Shown here piece after piece: positions 16,414 through 25,082 of a stretch of DNA of 64,000 nt. Source of the DNA: Janthinobacterium lividum (GTDB taxonomy: Bacteria > Pseudomonadota > Gammaproteobacteria > Burkholderiales > Burkholderiaceae_D); assembly GCF_011601275.1 (NCBI RefSeq), contig NZ_JAAOLY010000021.1, positions 19,734 through 83,733 on the forward strand, written 5' to 3'. Position numbers and translations under genes: made by a program. The notes under the pieces are model-generated. The model searched no databases and was not told the origin of the DNA. It saw only the letters and a program-made list of their open reading frames with translations. Position 1 is the first letter of the stretch, and each line of letters opens with the position of its first letter.

Positions 16414-18944
16414 TGTAGCAACCTCGCCAGCGCGCTGCCCTCGACTTGCGCGCTGGCATAGCGCCCCTGGTATTGCTGACAGCCCTGTCCCCGCAGATAC
16501 GCCAGTTGCTGCGCCGTTTCCACGCCTTCGGCGATCACCGTCAATTGCAGCTCGCGCGCCATGGCGATGATGGTGGCGGCTACGGCCGTATCGGACTGGC
16601 CCGCTGCGCCATCGGCTATGGCGGGCAGGAACGAGGGGTCGATCTTGAGTTTATCCACCGGATAATGGCGCAGATTGGCCAGCCGCGAATAGCCGGTGCC
16701 GAAGTCGTCGATGGCCAGCCTGGCGCCCAGCGCACGCAGCTGCGCCAGCACGCCGGCCAGGCGCGCGCCGCCCTTCATCAGCAAGGACTCCGTCACTTCC
16801 AATTCCAGGCTGGCGGCAGGCAAACCCGACGCGGCCAGCGCATCTTGCACGCTGATTAATAAATTATTGTGCAGGCACTGCGCCGGCGACAGATTCACCG
16901 AGACGCGCCAGGCATGGCCCGCATCGTGCCAGGCGCGCGCGCGCAGACAGGCCTGGCGCAGCACCCAGTTGCCAATCGACACCATCAGGCCGCACTCCTC
17001 GGCCACGGCGATGAAGCGCTCGGGCCGCAGCAGGCCCAGCTGCGGGTGGCGCCAGCGCAACAGCGCTTCGGCGCCGAGGATCTGCCCGCTGGCAACATCG
17101 AGGGCGGGCTGGAACTCGAGCACGAATTCATCGCGGCCCAATGCTTCGCGCAAGTTTTGCTCCAGGCTGGCACGCTCGACGATTTGCGCATTCATCTCGG
17201 CATTGAAAAACTGGAAATTGTTGCGCCCGTTCTCCTTGGCGTGGTACATGGCGATGTCGGCGTTGTGCACGAGGGTATCGATGCCGTCGCCATCGCTGGG
17301 AAAGATGGCCACGCCGATTGAGGTCGATACATGCAGTTCATAGTCACCCAGCTGGTACACCTGCGTCACGGCATGCAGCAGGCTGGCCGCCACGTGGGCC
17401 ACCTGGTCGATGCCGCCCACCTCGGCCAGGATGATGACGAACTCGTCGCCGCCATGCCGGCTGACGGTATCGACGCCGCGCACGCAGCGCACCAGGCGCC
17501 GCGCCACTTCCTTGAGCAGCAAGTCGCCCACGTGGTGGCCCATGCTGTCATTGATGTGCTTGAAGTGGTCGAGGTCCAGGTACAGGATGGCCAGCATGCT
17601 CAGCTTGCGCCGCGCGGCCGCCAGCGCCAGCGACAGCCGGTCCAGCAGCAGCACCCGGTTCGGCAAGTCGGTGAGGAAATCGTGCTCGGCCAGGTGGCGC
17701 GTGTGCTCCTCGTTTTTCTTGCGCTCGCTGATGTCGCTGAGGATGGCCAGGTAATTGCTCAATTGCCCCTGCGGGTCGCGGATGGCCGTCAGCGACAGCC
17801 AGGCCGGGTAGCGTCCGCCCGCCTTGCGCTGGCCGGCGATGTCGCCTTGCCAATAGCCATTCGCGTCGACTTCATCCCACACGTGGTCGAAAAACGCGGG
17901 CGCGTCCGGCTCCACGCCCTGCAGGACGAAGGGTTTGCCCAGCATGTCGTCCAGGCTGTAGCCGCTGATCTCGCTGTACGCGGGATTCATGCTGACGACC
18001 CGCTGCTGCGGGTCCATCACGACGATGGCTTCGCGCGCATGCTCGACCACCTGTGCCGACAGGTACAGGGCCCGCTCTGCCAGTTTGCGGGAGGAAATAT
18101 CGCGGATCACGGCGTAGAACAGGTAGGTATGGTCGAGCGTGACGGACGTGAGCAGCACTTCGCCCCAGAACAGCTGGCCCGTGCACGTCTGGTAGCGCCA
18201 GTCATAGCGGCAGTTGCCATCGGCATGGGCTTGCGCCGCCAGCTGCGTGCCGCGCAACGATGACAATGCGCCATCGGGCTGGCGCAAGGGCGAAAAATCG
18301 CTGAGGCGGCGCCCCAGCAGCCGTGGCCGGTCTTCGCATCGGAACAGGGCAATGGCGGCCGGATTCGCTTCGGCGACATGCTCGTCGCGCAGCAGCAGGA
18401 TGGCGTCGGCCGATTTCTCGTACAACTGGCGGAAATTGTCGCCCATCAACAGCAAGGCGCCCTGCGCGGCGCCATCCTGGCCGCCGACCGTGATGTCGAC
18501 GTCGATGCAGACCACTTGCCGCACACGCCCGGATTGGATGACGGGAAAAACGGTGGAACAGATGCAGCGCGGCGCGGCCCCATCGGCGCCCAGCTTCCAC
18601 AGGCGCATGCTGCGCGCCTTGCCGCTCTCCCACACGGCCGCCAGTTCGCCGGCAACCTCCTCGTCCATAGTGGCGGCAGCGGGCAGCGCTGCGGCCACCC
18701 TGGCCCACGGCTGGCCCAGTACCAGCTCGGCTGCCACGCCATACAGGCGCGCCGCGCCGGCACTCCAGAAACGCACGATGCCGTCGCGGTCGATGCCGCG
18801 CATGGCCAGGCCCGGTGCCTGCTCGACGGCGGCAACGATGATGGACAGCAAATCGAGCGCCTTGCCGGCCGCCCCAGCCTGCGGTTCGGCCGCGGCCAGC
18901 AAACGGCCCGGCGACGGGGCGGCTCCGGCAATCCGATCAGACAT
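16410..18944 (-). CDS. PAS-PAS-PAS-GGDEF-EAL cyclic-di-GMP signalling protein
   Basis: An 844-residue cytosolic regulator of c-di-GMP. Three PAS domains (about 35-150, 168-285 and 293-408) precede a GGDEF domain (415-575) with an intact GGDEF motif at 498-502, and an EAL domain (590-840) with EALLRW near 626 and DDFGTGYS. Both catalytic motifs look complete, so it may make and break c-di-GMP, or one domain may regulate the other. The ATG at 18942-18944 was chosen because PAS similarity starts soon after; in-frame Met codons up to 19148 give an arginine-rich, unconvincing N-terminus. No membrane segments are seen. It converges on the EEP gene with a 4-base overlap. Confidence 0.88.
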   Translation of the reverse strand: MSDRIAGAAPSPGRLLAAAEPQAGAAGKALDLLSIIVAAVEQAPGLAMRGIDRDGIVRFWSAGAARLYGVAAELVLGQPWARVAAALPAAATMDEEVAGELAAVWESGKARSMRLWKLGADGAAPRCICSTVFPVIQSGRVRQVVCIDVDITVGGQDGAAQGALLLMGDNFRQLYEKSADAILLLRDEHVAEANPAAIALFRCEDRPRLLGRRLSDFSPLRQPDGALSSLRGTQLAAQAHADGNCRYDWRYQTCTGQLFWGEVLLTSVTLDHTYLFYAVIRDISSRKLAERALYLSAQVVEHAREAIVVMDPQQRVVSMNPAYSEISGYSLDDMLGKPFVLQGVEPDAPAFFDHVWDEVDANGYWQGDIAGQRKAGGRYPAWLSLTAIRDPQGQLSNYLAILSDISERKKNEEHTRHLAEHDFLTDLPNRVLLLDRLSLALAAARRKLSMLAILYLDLDHFKHINDSMGHHVGDLLLKEVARRLVRCVRGVDTVSRHGGDEFVIILAEVGGIDQVAHVAASLLHAVTQVYQLGDYELHVSTSIGVAIFPSDGDGIDTLVHNADIAMYHAKENGRNNFQFFNAEMNAQIVERASLEQNLREALGRDEFVLEFQPALDVASGQILGAEALLRWRHPQLGLLRPERFIAVAEECGLMVSIGNWVLRQACLRARAWHDAGHAWRVSVNLSPAQCLHNNLLISVQDALAASGLPAASLELEVTESLLMKGGARLAGVLAQLRALGARLAIDDFGTGYSRLANLRHYPVDKLKIDPSFLPAIADGAAGQSDTAVAATIIAMARELQLTVIAEGVETAQQLAYLRGQGCQQYQGRYASAQVEGSALARLLH

Positions 18945-19336
18945 CAGGCCCCCCGTGGCGCGGCCGCGCGGCAACCGGCTGGCGTATGGCCTGTCCGGTG
19001 GCGCAACCATCCTGACCATTCTTGCGCGCCGGCGAATCGGCTTCTTGAGGATGCGCAAGCATCGTGACGCGCACGGCGGGCATGCTGGCATTGGTCTCCG
19101 GTCGCCGTTTTTTGCATTCCAGCCCCGATTTTGTGCAATCTGTCGCATGGCGATGGCGGCCGGACTTGAATCTTCCTAAAGTGGCAACATGCGCATCGTC
19201 GTGAACGGCCGCAGCGGCAGGCGTGCTGTCTGCGGCCGCCACGGTGATGCGCTACCCGAATTCCCCCGGCCCGCCGCAGGCCGGCCGCACCGAGACCTGG
19301 CGCCGAACCCCTGCGCCGCTCCTGACTAAAAAACCT
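18945..19336. other. Intergenic region between divergent c-di-GMP gene and RND pump
   Basis: No convincing gene lies here. It should hold the promoters of both divergent transcripts, but no clean sigma70 box pair was identified. A 7-bp inverted repeat GGCCGCA...TGCGGCC surrounds about 17 bases near 19207-19237. The only long readings are extensions of the c-di-GMP protein and of the RND adaptor. Confidence 0.4.
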
Positions 19337-20578
19337 ATGAAAAACGAGACCCTGCCCCCCGCCTCCCCCCTTGCCGCCACGCGCCGCCGGCGCTGGCGCA
19401 CGCCCGTCTTGATCCTCGTCGTGCTGGGCCTGGCCGGCGGCGGCTGGACGGTGATGCAATCGAAGCAGCAAGCCGCCAAGGCGGCCGAGCAGCAAGCGAG
19501 CAAGAAGAAGGAGCAGGAAAAGACGCCCGTGCATGAACTGGCGCAGGGCGACGTGGCCGCCATCGATGCGCGCGCCCTCAGCATCAGCCTGCCCCTGTCC
19601 GGCTCCCTGGCGCCCGTGACCCAGGCCACCATCAAGGCCAAGGTTTCCGGCGTGATCGAGGAAACAACCTTGCAGGAAGGCCAGCAGGTAGCCAACGGGC
19701 AAATCCTCGTGCGCCTGGAAGCGGCCGACCTGCGCGCCCGCCTGACGCAGCAGCAAGCCATGCTCGACGAAGCACAGGCGCGCTTGTCGATGGCGAGCAA
19801 AAACGAGGCCAATAGCCAGGCGCTGCTCAAGCAAAAATACATTTCGCAGACGGCCTACGACACGACGCAAAACTCCGTCGACCTGGCGCGCGCCAGCGTC
19901 AAGTCCGCCGCCGCCATGGTCGACATCGCCCGCATCGCGCTGGCCGACACGGTAATCCGCGCACCGATGGCCGGCATCGTCAGCAAGCGCCACCTGCAGG
20001 CCGGCGAAAAAGTCTCGCCTGACATGCCCGTCTATACCATCGTCAACCTGGCGCAGCTGACCCTGGAAGCGCCCGTGCCCAGCGCGGACATCCCCCGCAT
20101 CAAGCTGGGCCAGGACGTGCACTTCAAGGTCGACGGCTTCGGCGCGCGCGACTTCGCCGGCAAGGTCACGCGCATCAACCCCACCACAGAGAGCGGCTCG
20201 CGCGCCATGCTCGTCTACATCGCCGTCGACAATGGCGATGGCGCGCTGCGCGGCGGCATGTTCGCCAAGGGCAGCATCGTCACCGAGCGATCAATCGTGG
20301 CGCCGCTGGTGCCCCTGACGGCCGTGCGCAATGAAAAGCAGGGTCCCGTCGTGTATGCGCTGGTCAACAACAAGGTCGTCGCCCAGCCCGTCACGCTGGG
20401 CTTGCGCAATGAGGATGAAGGCTATGCGGAAGTCAAATCGGGCCTGGTGCCGGGCGCGAAAGTCATCGTCGCCAAGCTCGATGGGGTGAAACCTGGCCAC
20501 GGCGTGACCTTTGCCGCGCCAGCAACCGCGCCCGCCGCCCCCGCCGCGCCGGCAGCCGTGCTGGCACGGAAGGATTAA
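19337..20578 (+). CDS. RND efflux pump periplasmic adaptor (HlyD/AcrA family)
   Basis: A 413-residue membrane-fusion protein. An N-terminal membrane anchor (residues 19-38, TPVLILVVLGLAGGG) rather than a lipobox is followed by a lysine/glutamine-rich stretch, the lipoyl half-domains (GVIEETTLQEGQQV and DTVIRAPMAGIVSKRHL), an alpha-hairpin between them, and beta-barrel and membrane-proximal domains. It links the inner-membrane pump of the next gene to an outer-membrane channel. The ATG at 19337 was chosen because it precedes the anchor directly; the upstream extension is proline/arginine-rich. The pump gene starts 3 bases after the stop. The Ala/Pro-rich C-terminus is low complexity. Confidence 0.9.
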   Translation: MKNETLPPASPLAATRRRRWRTPVLILVVLGLAGGGWTVMQSKQQAAKAAEQQASKKKEQEKTPVHELAQGDVAAIDARALSISLPLSGSLAPVTQATIKAKVSGVIEETTLQEGQQVANGQILVRLEAADLRARLTQQQAMLDEAQARLSMASKNEANSQALLKQKYISQTAYDTTQNSVDLARASVKSAAAMVDIARIALADTVIRAPMAGIVSKRHLQAGEKVSPDMPVYTIVNLAQLTLEAPVPSADIPRIKLGQDVHFKVDGFGARDFAGKVTRINPTTESGSRAMLVYIAVDNGDGALRGGMFAKGSIVTERSIVAPLVPLTAVRNEKQGPVVYALVNNKVVAQPVTLGLRNEDEGYAEVKSGLVPGAKVIVAKLDGVKPGHGVTFAAPATAPAAPAAPAAVLARKD

Positions 20579-20581
20579 GCC

Positions 20582-23500
20582 ATGTGGATGACCAAAGTCA
20601 GTATTCAAAACCCCGTCTTCGCCACCATGGTCATGGTTGCGCTTGTGGTGCTGGGCATATTCTCCTACCGTGGCCTGGGCGTGGAGAGCATGCCCAGCGT
20701 GCAGTTCCCGTTCGCCGCCATTGAAGTGAACTACCCGGGCGCCTCGCCCGAAGCCGTGGAAAACGACATCACGCGCCCCATCGAGGACGCCGTCAACACC
20801 GTCAGCGGCATCAAGACCATCCGCGCCAACTCGTGGGAAGGGCGCGCCGGCGTCTACCTGGAATTCGAGCTGTCGACGAACATGGACAAAGCCATGCAGG
20901 ACTTGCGCGACAAGGTGGCCCTGGTGCGCCCGCGCTTCCCGAAGGAAGCCAAGGACCCGTTCATCGCCCGCGCCGAAGGCGACAACGAGCGCCCCATCGC
21001 CACCATCGTGCTCACCTCCACCGGGCATGACCTGCGCTCGCTGTCGACCATGACGGAGCAGATCATCAGCAAGCGCTTCCAGGGCGTGGCCGGCGTGGGG
21101 CAAGTCAAGCTGCGCGGCTTGCGCGCGCGCCAGATCCTCATCAGCATGAAGCCCATCGAACTCAATGCCCAGGGCATCGGCGTCGATGAAGTGATCCGCG
21201 CCATCCAGGCGACGAATACCAATTTGCCGGCCGGTTCGATCAGCCATGGCGCGGCCGAGCAACTGGTGCGCGTGGAAGGCAAGATCAAGGATGCGCGCGA
21301 ATTCGGCAAGATCATCGTCGCGCGCCGCGCCGTCGGCCCCGTCTACCTGGACCAGGTGGCCACCGTCGTCGACGGCGAGCAGGAAGAACTGTCGATCTCG
21401 CGCATGAACGGCCAGCAGGCCGTGACCATGGAAATCACCAAGGTGCAGGACGCCAACGTAGTCGAAGTGGGTACCGGCATCCTGAAAGTCGCGGCCGACC
21501 TGCAAAAGACCTTGCCGCCCGATATCACCCTGCGCGTGCTGGACGACGAATCGGAACGCGTGCAAAGCCAGCTCAATAACGTCAAGCGCACCATCATCGA
21601 AGGCGCCGTGCTGACCATGGTGATCGTCTTCCTGTTCCTGCACTCGTGGCGCTCGACCATCATCACGGGATTGACCTTGCCGATTTCCGTGCTGGCCAGC
21701 TTCATCGCCATGAAGGCCTTCGGTTTTACCCTGAACTTCCTGACCCTGATGGCGCTGTCCCTGTGCATCGGCCTGTTGATCGATGACGCCATCGTCGTGC
21801 GCGAAAACATCGTGCGCCACCTGGGCATGGGCAAGAACCACTACAAGGCGGCCAACGACGGCACCAATGAAATCGGCCTGGCCGTGATGGCCACCACGTT
21901 TGCCATCGTCGCCGTGTTCGTGCCGGTGGCCTTCATGGACGGCATCATCGGCCGCTTCTTCCTGCAGTTCGGCATTACCGTGGCCGTCGCCGTTCTCGTG
22001 TCGCTGTTCGTCAGCTTCACGCTCGACCCCATGCTGTCGTCCGTCTGGCGCGACCCCGTCAAGGACCGCTTCAAGTACGTGCCGTGGCTGGGCCGTTTCA
22101 TGGCCTGGATCGAGACGGGTATCGACCGCCTGCACGTCTGGTATGGCAAGGTGCTGGCCCTGGCCCTGCGCTGGCGCAAGACGACGCTGGCCACGGCCGT
22201 GGCCCTGTTCGCGGGCAGCCTGATGCTCGTGCCCATGATCGGCGGCGAGATGTTCCCCGAGACGGACCAGGGCTGGGTCAACCTGCGCTTCAAGACGCCC
22301 GTCGGCTCCAGCCTCGAATACACGGATAGCAAAGTGCGCCAGATCGAAACGGCCCTGAAGGAATTTCCCGAGATCGACAGCCTGGTGGCCAATATCGGCA
22401 CGCCCGATGGCCGCAACGCGGCCGAAGTGAACCTGAAGCTGACGGACATCAAGACGCACAAGCGCCGCTCGCAGCAGGAACTGGAAAAGCTGATCCGCGA
22501 ACGCCTGGCGCCGATCGCCGGCATCACCCTGTCGGTCGGCCAGCGCCCCATCTTCATCGCCATCCTCGGCACGGACGAAGGCAAGCTCGATGCCGTGGCG
22601 CACACCCTGATGGACAAGATGCGCAACATCAAGGGCCTGGCCGACATGGAGTACAGCCAGGAAGGCGCCAATCCATCGACCACCGTGAAGATCAATAACG
22701 AACTGGCCAGCGACCTGGGATTGTCGGTGCAGCAGATCGGCAATGCGCTGCGTCCATTCGTGGCGGGCGACACGGTCAGCCACTGGCTGGCGTCCGACGG
22801 GCAGAACTACGACGTCAACGTGCAGTTGCCCAAGTCGGGCCGGCAAAAGGTGGCCGACCTGGCCGACCTGTCGCTGGCCTCGAGCAAGCTTGACGCGAAT
22901 GGCAAGCCCGTCATGATTCCGCTGCGCCAGGTGGTTGAATTCGTGCCGTCATCGAGCCCGCAAGTGCTCAAACGCCAGGCCTTGCAGCGCCGGGTCGCCA
23001 TCTATGCGGGCACGCAGGGCCGCCCTGCCGGCGACGTCGACGCCGACGTGCAAAAGGCGATGCAATCGATCGATCTGCCGCCGGGCGTACGCTTCGACGT
23101 GGCCGGCAATGCGCAGCAGATGGCCGAAACCATGGGCGGCGCCATGATGGCGCTGGGGATCGCCGTGATCTTCATCTACCTGGTGCTGGCCTCGCAGTTC
23201 GGCAGCTTTTTGCAGCCGATCGCCATCATGGTGTCCTTGCCGCTGTCGCTGATCGGCGTGCTGGCCGCGCTGCTGATCACGGGCAGCACCCTGAACATCT
23301 TCTCCGTGATCGGCTTCATCATGCTCATGGGCCTCGTTACCAAGAACGCGATTCTGCTGGTCGACTTCACCAACCAGCGCCAGCGCGAAGGCCTGGGGCA
23401 GTTCGAGGCGCTGATGGAAGCGGGGCAAGTGCGGCTGCGCCCCATCCTGATGACCACCCTGGCGATGGTCTTCGGCATGCTGCCGATGGCCATCGGCATG

Positions 23501-23692
23501 GGTGACGGCGGCGAATCGCAGGCGCCGATGGGCCGCGCCGTCATCGGCGGCGTCATCACCTCGACCCTCTTGACACTGGTGGTGGTGCCCGTCGCCTACA
23601 CCTACCTCGATAGCCTGGGCAAGCGCGCCGCGCGCTTCTTTGGCGGTGGCGAGCATGCGCACACCGATGCACATGCCGACGCCGCACATTAA
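20582..23692 (+). CDS. RND efflux transporter, HAE-1 type
   Basis: A 1036-residue resistance-nodulation-division pump. The N-terminus MWMTKVSIQNPVFATMVMVA is the first helix; the TM4 motif GLLIDDAIVVREN (near residue 400) has the paired aspartates that carry protons in hydrophobe/amphiphile exporters, setting it apart from the metal pump further on. Two large periplasmic loops and 12 helices fit the family. Closest by style to the shorter MdtB/MexK-like or OqxB-like HAE members. No outer-membrane channel gene follows, so a TolC-like protein encoded elsewhere is needed. No local TetR-type repressor is seen. The last 25 residues are His/Asp/Ala-rich. Confidence 0.92.
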   Translation: MWMTKVSIQNPVFATMVMVALVVLGIFSYRGLGVESMPSVQFPFAAIEVNYPGASPEAVENDITRPIEDAVNTVSGIKTIRANSWEGRAGVYLEFELSTNMDKAMQDLRDKVALVRPRFPKEAKDPFIARAEGDNERPIATIVLTSTGHDLRSLSTMTEQIISKRFQGVAGVGQVKLRGLRARQILISMKPIELNAQGIGVDEVIRAIQATNTNLPAGSISHGAAEQLVRVEGKIKDAREFGKIIVARRAVGPVYLDQVATVVDGEQEELSISRMNGQQAVTMEITKVQDANVVEVGTGILKVAADLQKTLPPDITLRVLDDESERVQSQLNNVKRTIIEGAVLTMVIVFLFLHSWRSTIITGLTLPISVLASFIAMKAFGFTLNFLTLMALSLCIGLLIDDAIVVRENIVRHLGMGKNHYKAANDGTNEIGLAVMATTFAIVAVFVPVAFMDGIIGRFFLQFGITVAVAVLVSLFVSFTLDPMLSSVWRDPVKDRFKYVPWLGRFMAWIETGIDRLHVWYGKVLALALRWRKTTLATAVALFAGSLMLVPMIGGEMFPETDQGWVNLRFKTPVGSSLEYTDSKVRQIETALKEFPEIDSLVANIGTPDGRNAAEVNLKLTDIKTHKRRSQQELEKLIRERLAPIAGITLSVGQRPIFIAILGTDEGKLDAVAHTLMDKMRNIKGLADMEYSQEGANPSTTVKINNELASDLGLSVQQIGNALRPFVAGDTVSHWLASDGQNYDVNVQLPKSGRQKVADLADLSLASSKLDANGKPVMIPLRQVVEFVPSSSPQVLKRQALQRRVAIYAGTQGRPAGDVDADVQKAMQSIDLPPGVRFDVAGNAQQMAETMGGAMMALGIAVIFIYLVLASQFGSFLQPIAIMVSLPLSLIGVLAALLITGSTLNIFSVIGFIMLMGLVTKNAILLVDFTNQRQREGLGQFEALMEAGQVRLRPILMTTLAMVFGMLPMAIGMGDGGESQAPMGRAVIGGVITSTLLTLVVVPVAYTYLDSLGKRAARFFGGGEHAHTDAHADAAH

Positions 23693-23713
23693 ATCAGAAC
23701 CGGTCGCCTTCAC

Positions 23714-23735
23714 CGTCCCCGCATTGGCGGGGACG
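23714..23735 (+). terminator. Hairpin after the RND pump gene
   Basis: A perfect 9-bp stem CGTCCCCGC / GCGGGGACG with an ATTG loop lies 22 bases after the pump stop. There is no U-tract, so it is a probable mRNA 3-prime hairpin or a Rho-assisted terminator. Confidence 0.45.
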
Positions 23736-23764
23736 ACGCGGCGGCTTCCTGAAGAGAGCTTCAG

Positions 23765-23793
23765 TTGACCAAAGCGGCCCCACTGGCTAGACT
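23765..23793 (+). promoter_or_regulatory. Probable sigma70 promoter of mgtC
   Basis: TTGACC (23765-23770) and TAGACT (23788-23793) are spaced by exactly 17 bases. Transcription would start near 23800, leaving a leader of about 250 nt before the mgtC ATG at 24052. Confidence 0.55.
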
Positions 23794-23799
23794 GTCCCC

Positions 23800-24051
23800 G
23801 TTATCAATTGTATGGAGTGACTCGTGGGTGCTTGTTCCAGTGACAGTAGTCGATTGACCATCGGCGATCGGCCTTAGGCAAGACGCGCGCATTCCGCCCG
23901 CCCTGCCCTCGGCAAGGTGCGGTTTTACCAGCGGCGATGTCCATTCGCCGCCACTTTCCCTCATCGTTCCACCGTTATCGTCTGCTGCCCCCTTTCGGGG
24001 GAATTTTCTTCGCCCTTGCACTCGCCTGTTCCTCCCAAGCCGGGAGAAATA
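23800..24051 (+). promoter_or_regulatory. Long structured 5-prime leader of mgtC with attenuator-like hairpin
   Basis: The leader holds a 7-bp hairpin GCGGCGA/TCGCCGC (23931-23951) and then CCCCC-TTTC-GGGGG followed by AATTTTCTT (23988-24010), which has the shape of a small intrinsic terminator only 42 bases before mgtC. A 42-codon reading frame starting at ATG 23937 runs through both hairpins and ends at 24065, overlapping the mgtC start in another frame; it contains several prolines. Enterobacterial mgtC is controlled by a leader that senses Mg2+ and proline/ATP through short ORFs, so an analogous switch is plausible. This is inference from layout; no known riboswitch consensus was recognised. 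Confidence 0.4.
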
Positions 24052-24774
24052 ATGGTGGTATTTGACTTTGCGCTGCGCGTTGCCGCGGCATTGACCCTGG
24101 GCGCCATGATCGGCGCCGAACGCCAGCTGCGCCAGCGCATGGCGGGCCTGCGCACGAACGCGCTGGTGTCCGTCGGCGCCTCGCTGTTCGTGATGGTTTC
24201 CGTGCTCGAAGGCGATGCCTCGGGCCACATGCGCATCGCCGCGCAGGTGGTGTCGGGTATCGGTTTTCTTGGCGCCGGCGTCATCATGCGCGAAGGCATG
24301 ACGGTGCGCGGCCTGAACACGGCCGCCACCCTGTGGTGCTCGGCCGCCATCGGCATCCTGTGCGGCCTGGGCTTCGCGCTGGAAGCGGCCATCGGCACGC
24401 TCTTCGTGCTGATCGCCAACCTCGTGCTGCGCCACCTGGCGCAACGCATCAACGCGCACGGCAGCGAAGCGGGCATCGAGACGGAAAGCATCTACCGCGT
24501 GACGGCCGTGTGCGAGGCGGAGCAGGAAGTCCAGGTACGCAATCTGATGCTTCGCATGATCAGCGGCATGCCGGCCCTGATGCTGCAATCCTTGCATAGC
24601 GAGGATGCCGCGCACGCGGGACGCATCGAAGTGCGGGCCGACCTGCTCACGCCCTTGTCCAGCCTGGGCTTGCTGGAGCAGATCGTCAGCCAGGTGAGCC
24701 TGGAAGGCAGCGTCTCGGCCGTGCGCTGGGCGCTGGTGAACAACGCGGAATTTGTCGCAGAACGGGGTGTGTGA
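24052..24774 (+). CDS. mgtC: MgtC/SapB family membrane protein
   Basis: A 240-residue protein: four to five helices (residues 1-125) with the family signatures GAMIGAERQLRQRMAGLRTNALV and GIGFLGAGVIMREGMTVRGLNTAATLW, followed by a C-terminal ACT-like cytosolic domain (about 145-235). MgtC proteins help bacteria survive low Mg2+ and acid stress, in part by acting on the F1Fo ATPase in pathogens. The ATG at 24052 follows GGGAG at good distance. The stop TGA overlaps the start of the following small gene. Confidence 0.9.
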   Translation: MVVFDFALRVAAALTLGAMIGAERQLRQRMAGLRTNALVSVGASLFVMVSVLEGDASGHMRIAAQVVSGIGFLGAGVIMREGMTVRGLNTAATLWCSAAIGILCGLGFALEAAIGTLFVLIANLVLRHLAQRINAHGSEAGIETESIYRVTAVCEAEQEVQVRNLMLRMISGMPALMLQSLHSEDAAHAGRIEVRADLLTPLSSLGLLEQIVSQVSLEGSVSAVRWALVNNAEFVAERGV

Positions 24775-25082
24775 TGAAAAAGTTCTTCCTTTGGTTTGCC
24801 AAACGTGGGCCGGCTGTCGCCACCTACCGCCTGACCGTCACCTGCCCTGCGGCGCAAGCGGACCACGTCGCGCGCCTGCTGCTGGCCGAACTGAAAGGCG
24901 CGGGCCTGGCGCCGTCGCAGATGCTGCGCAGCTGGGACGAGGCAAGACAGGTGGTGCAGCTGATCGCCACGGTGCTGTGCCAGGCCGTGCAGCGCGCCGT
25001 GCTGGTGCGCTTCGTCAACCGCGCCGGCGCCTGGCCGCAAGTGCGGCAAGTGCGCTGGGAGGGCGTCGCGCCATCAATCTGA
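24774..25082 (+). CDS. Small protein resembling the MgtC C-terminal ACT-like domain
   Basis: A 102-residue protein starting at ATG 24774, which shares its A with the mgtC TGA, so translation is probably coupled (a GTG three bases earlier is an alternative). It lacks membrane helices after a short hydrophobic start. It parallels the end of MgtC: YRLTVTCPAAQADHVARLLL here versus YRVTAVCEAEQEVQVRNLML in MgtC, and QVRWEGV versus AVRWALV at the end. This suggests a duplicated regulatory domain set free as its own polypeptide. It overlaps the stop of the convergent sensor kinase gene by 9 bases. Its function is unknown. Confidence 0.7.
   Translation: MKKFFLWFAKRGPAVATYRLTVTCPAAQADHVARLLLAELKGAGLAPSQMLRSWDEARQVVQLIATVLCQAVQRAVLVRFVNRAGAWPQVRQVRWEGVAPSI

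Noticed and set aside
20291..22846. Minus-strand reading frame of about 850 codons opposite the RND pump
   Set aside because: Low-complexity His/Asp/Gly-rich antisense shadow; the plus strand encodes a complete RND transporter with family motifs.
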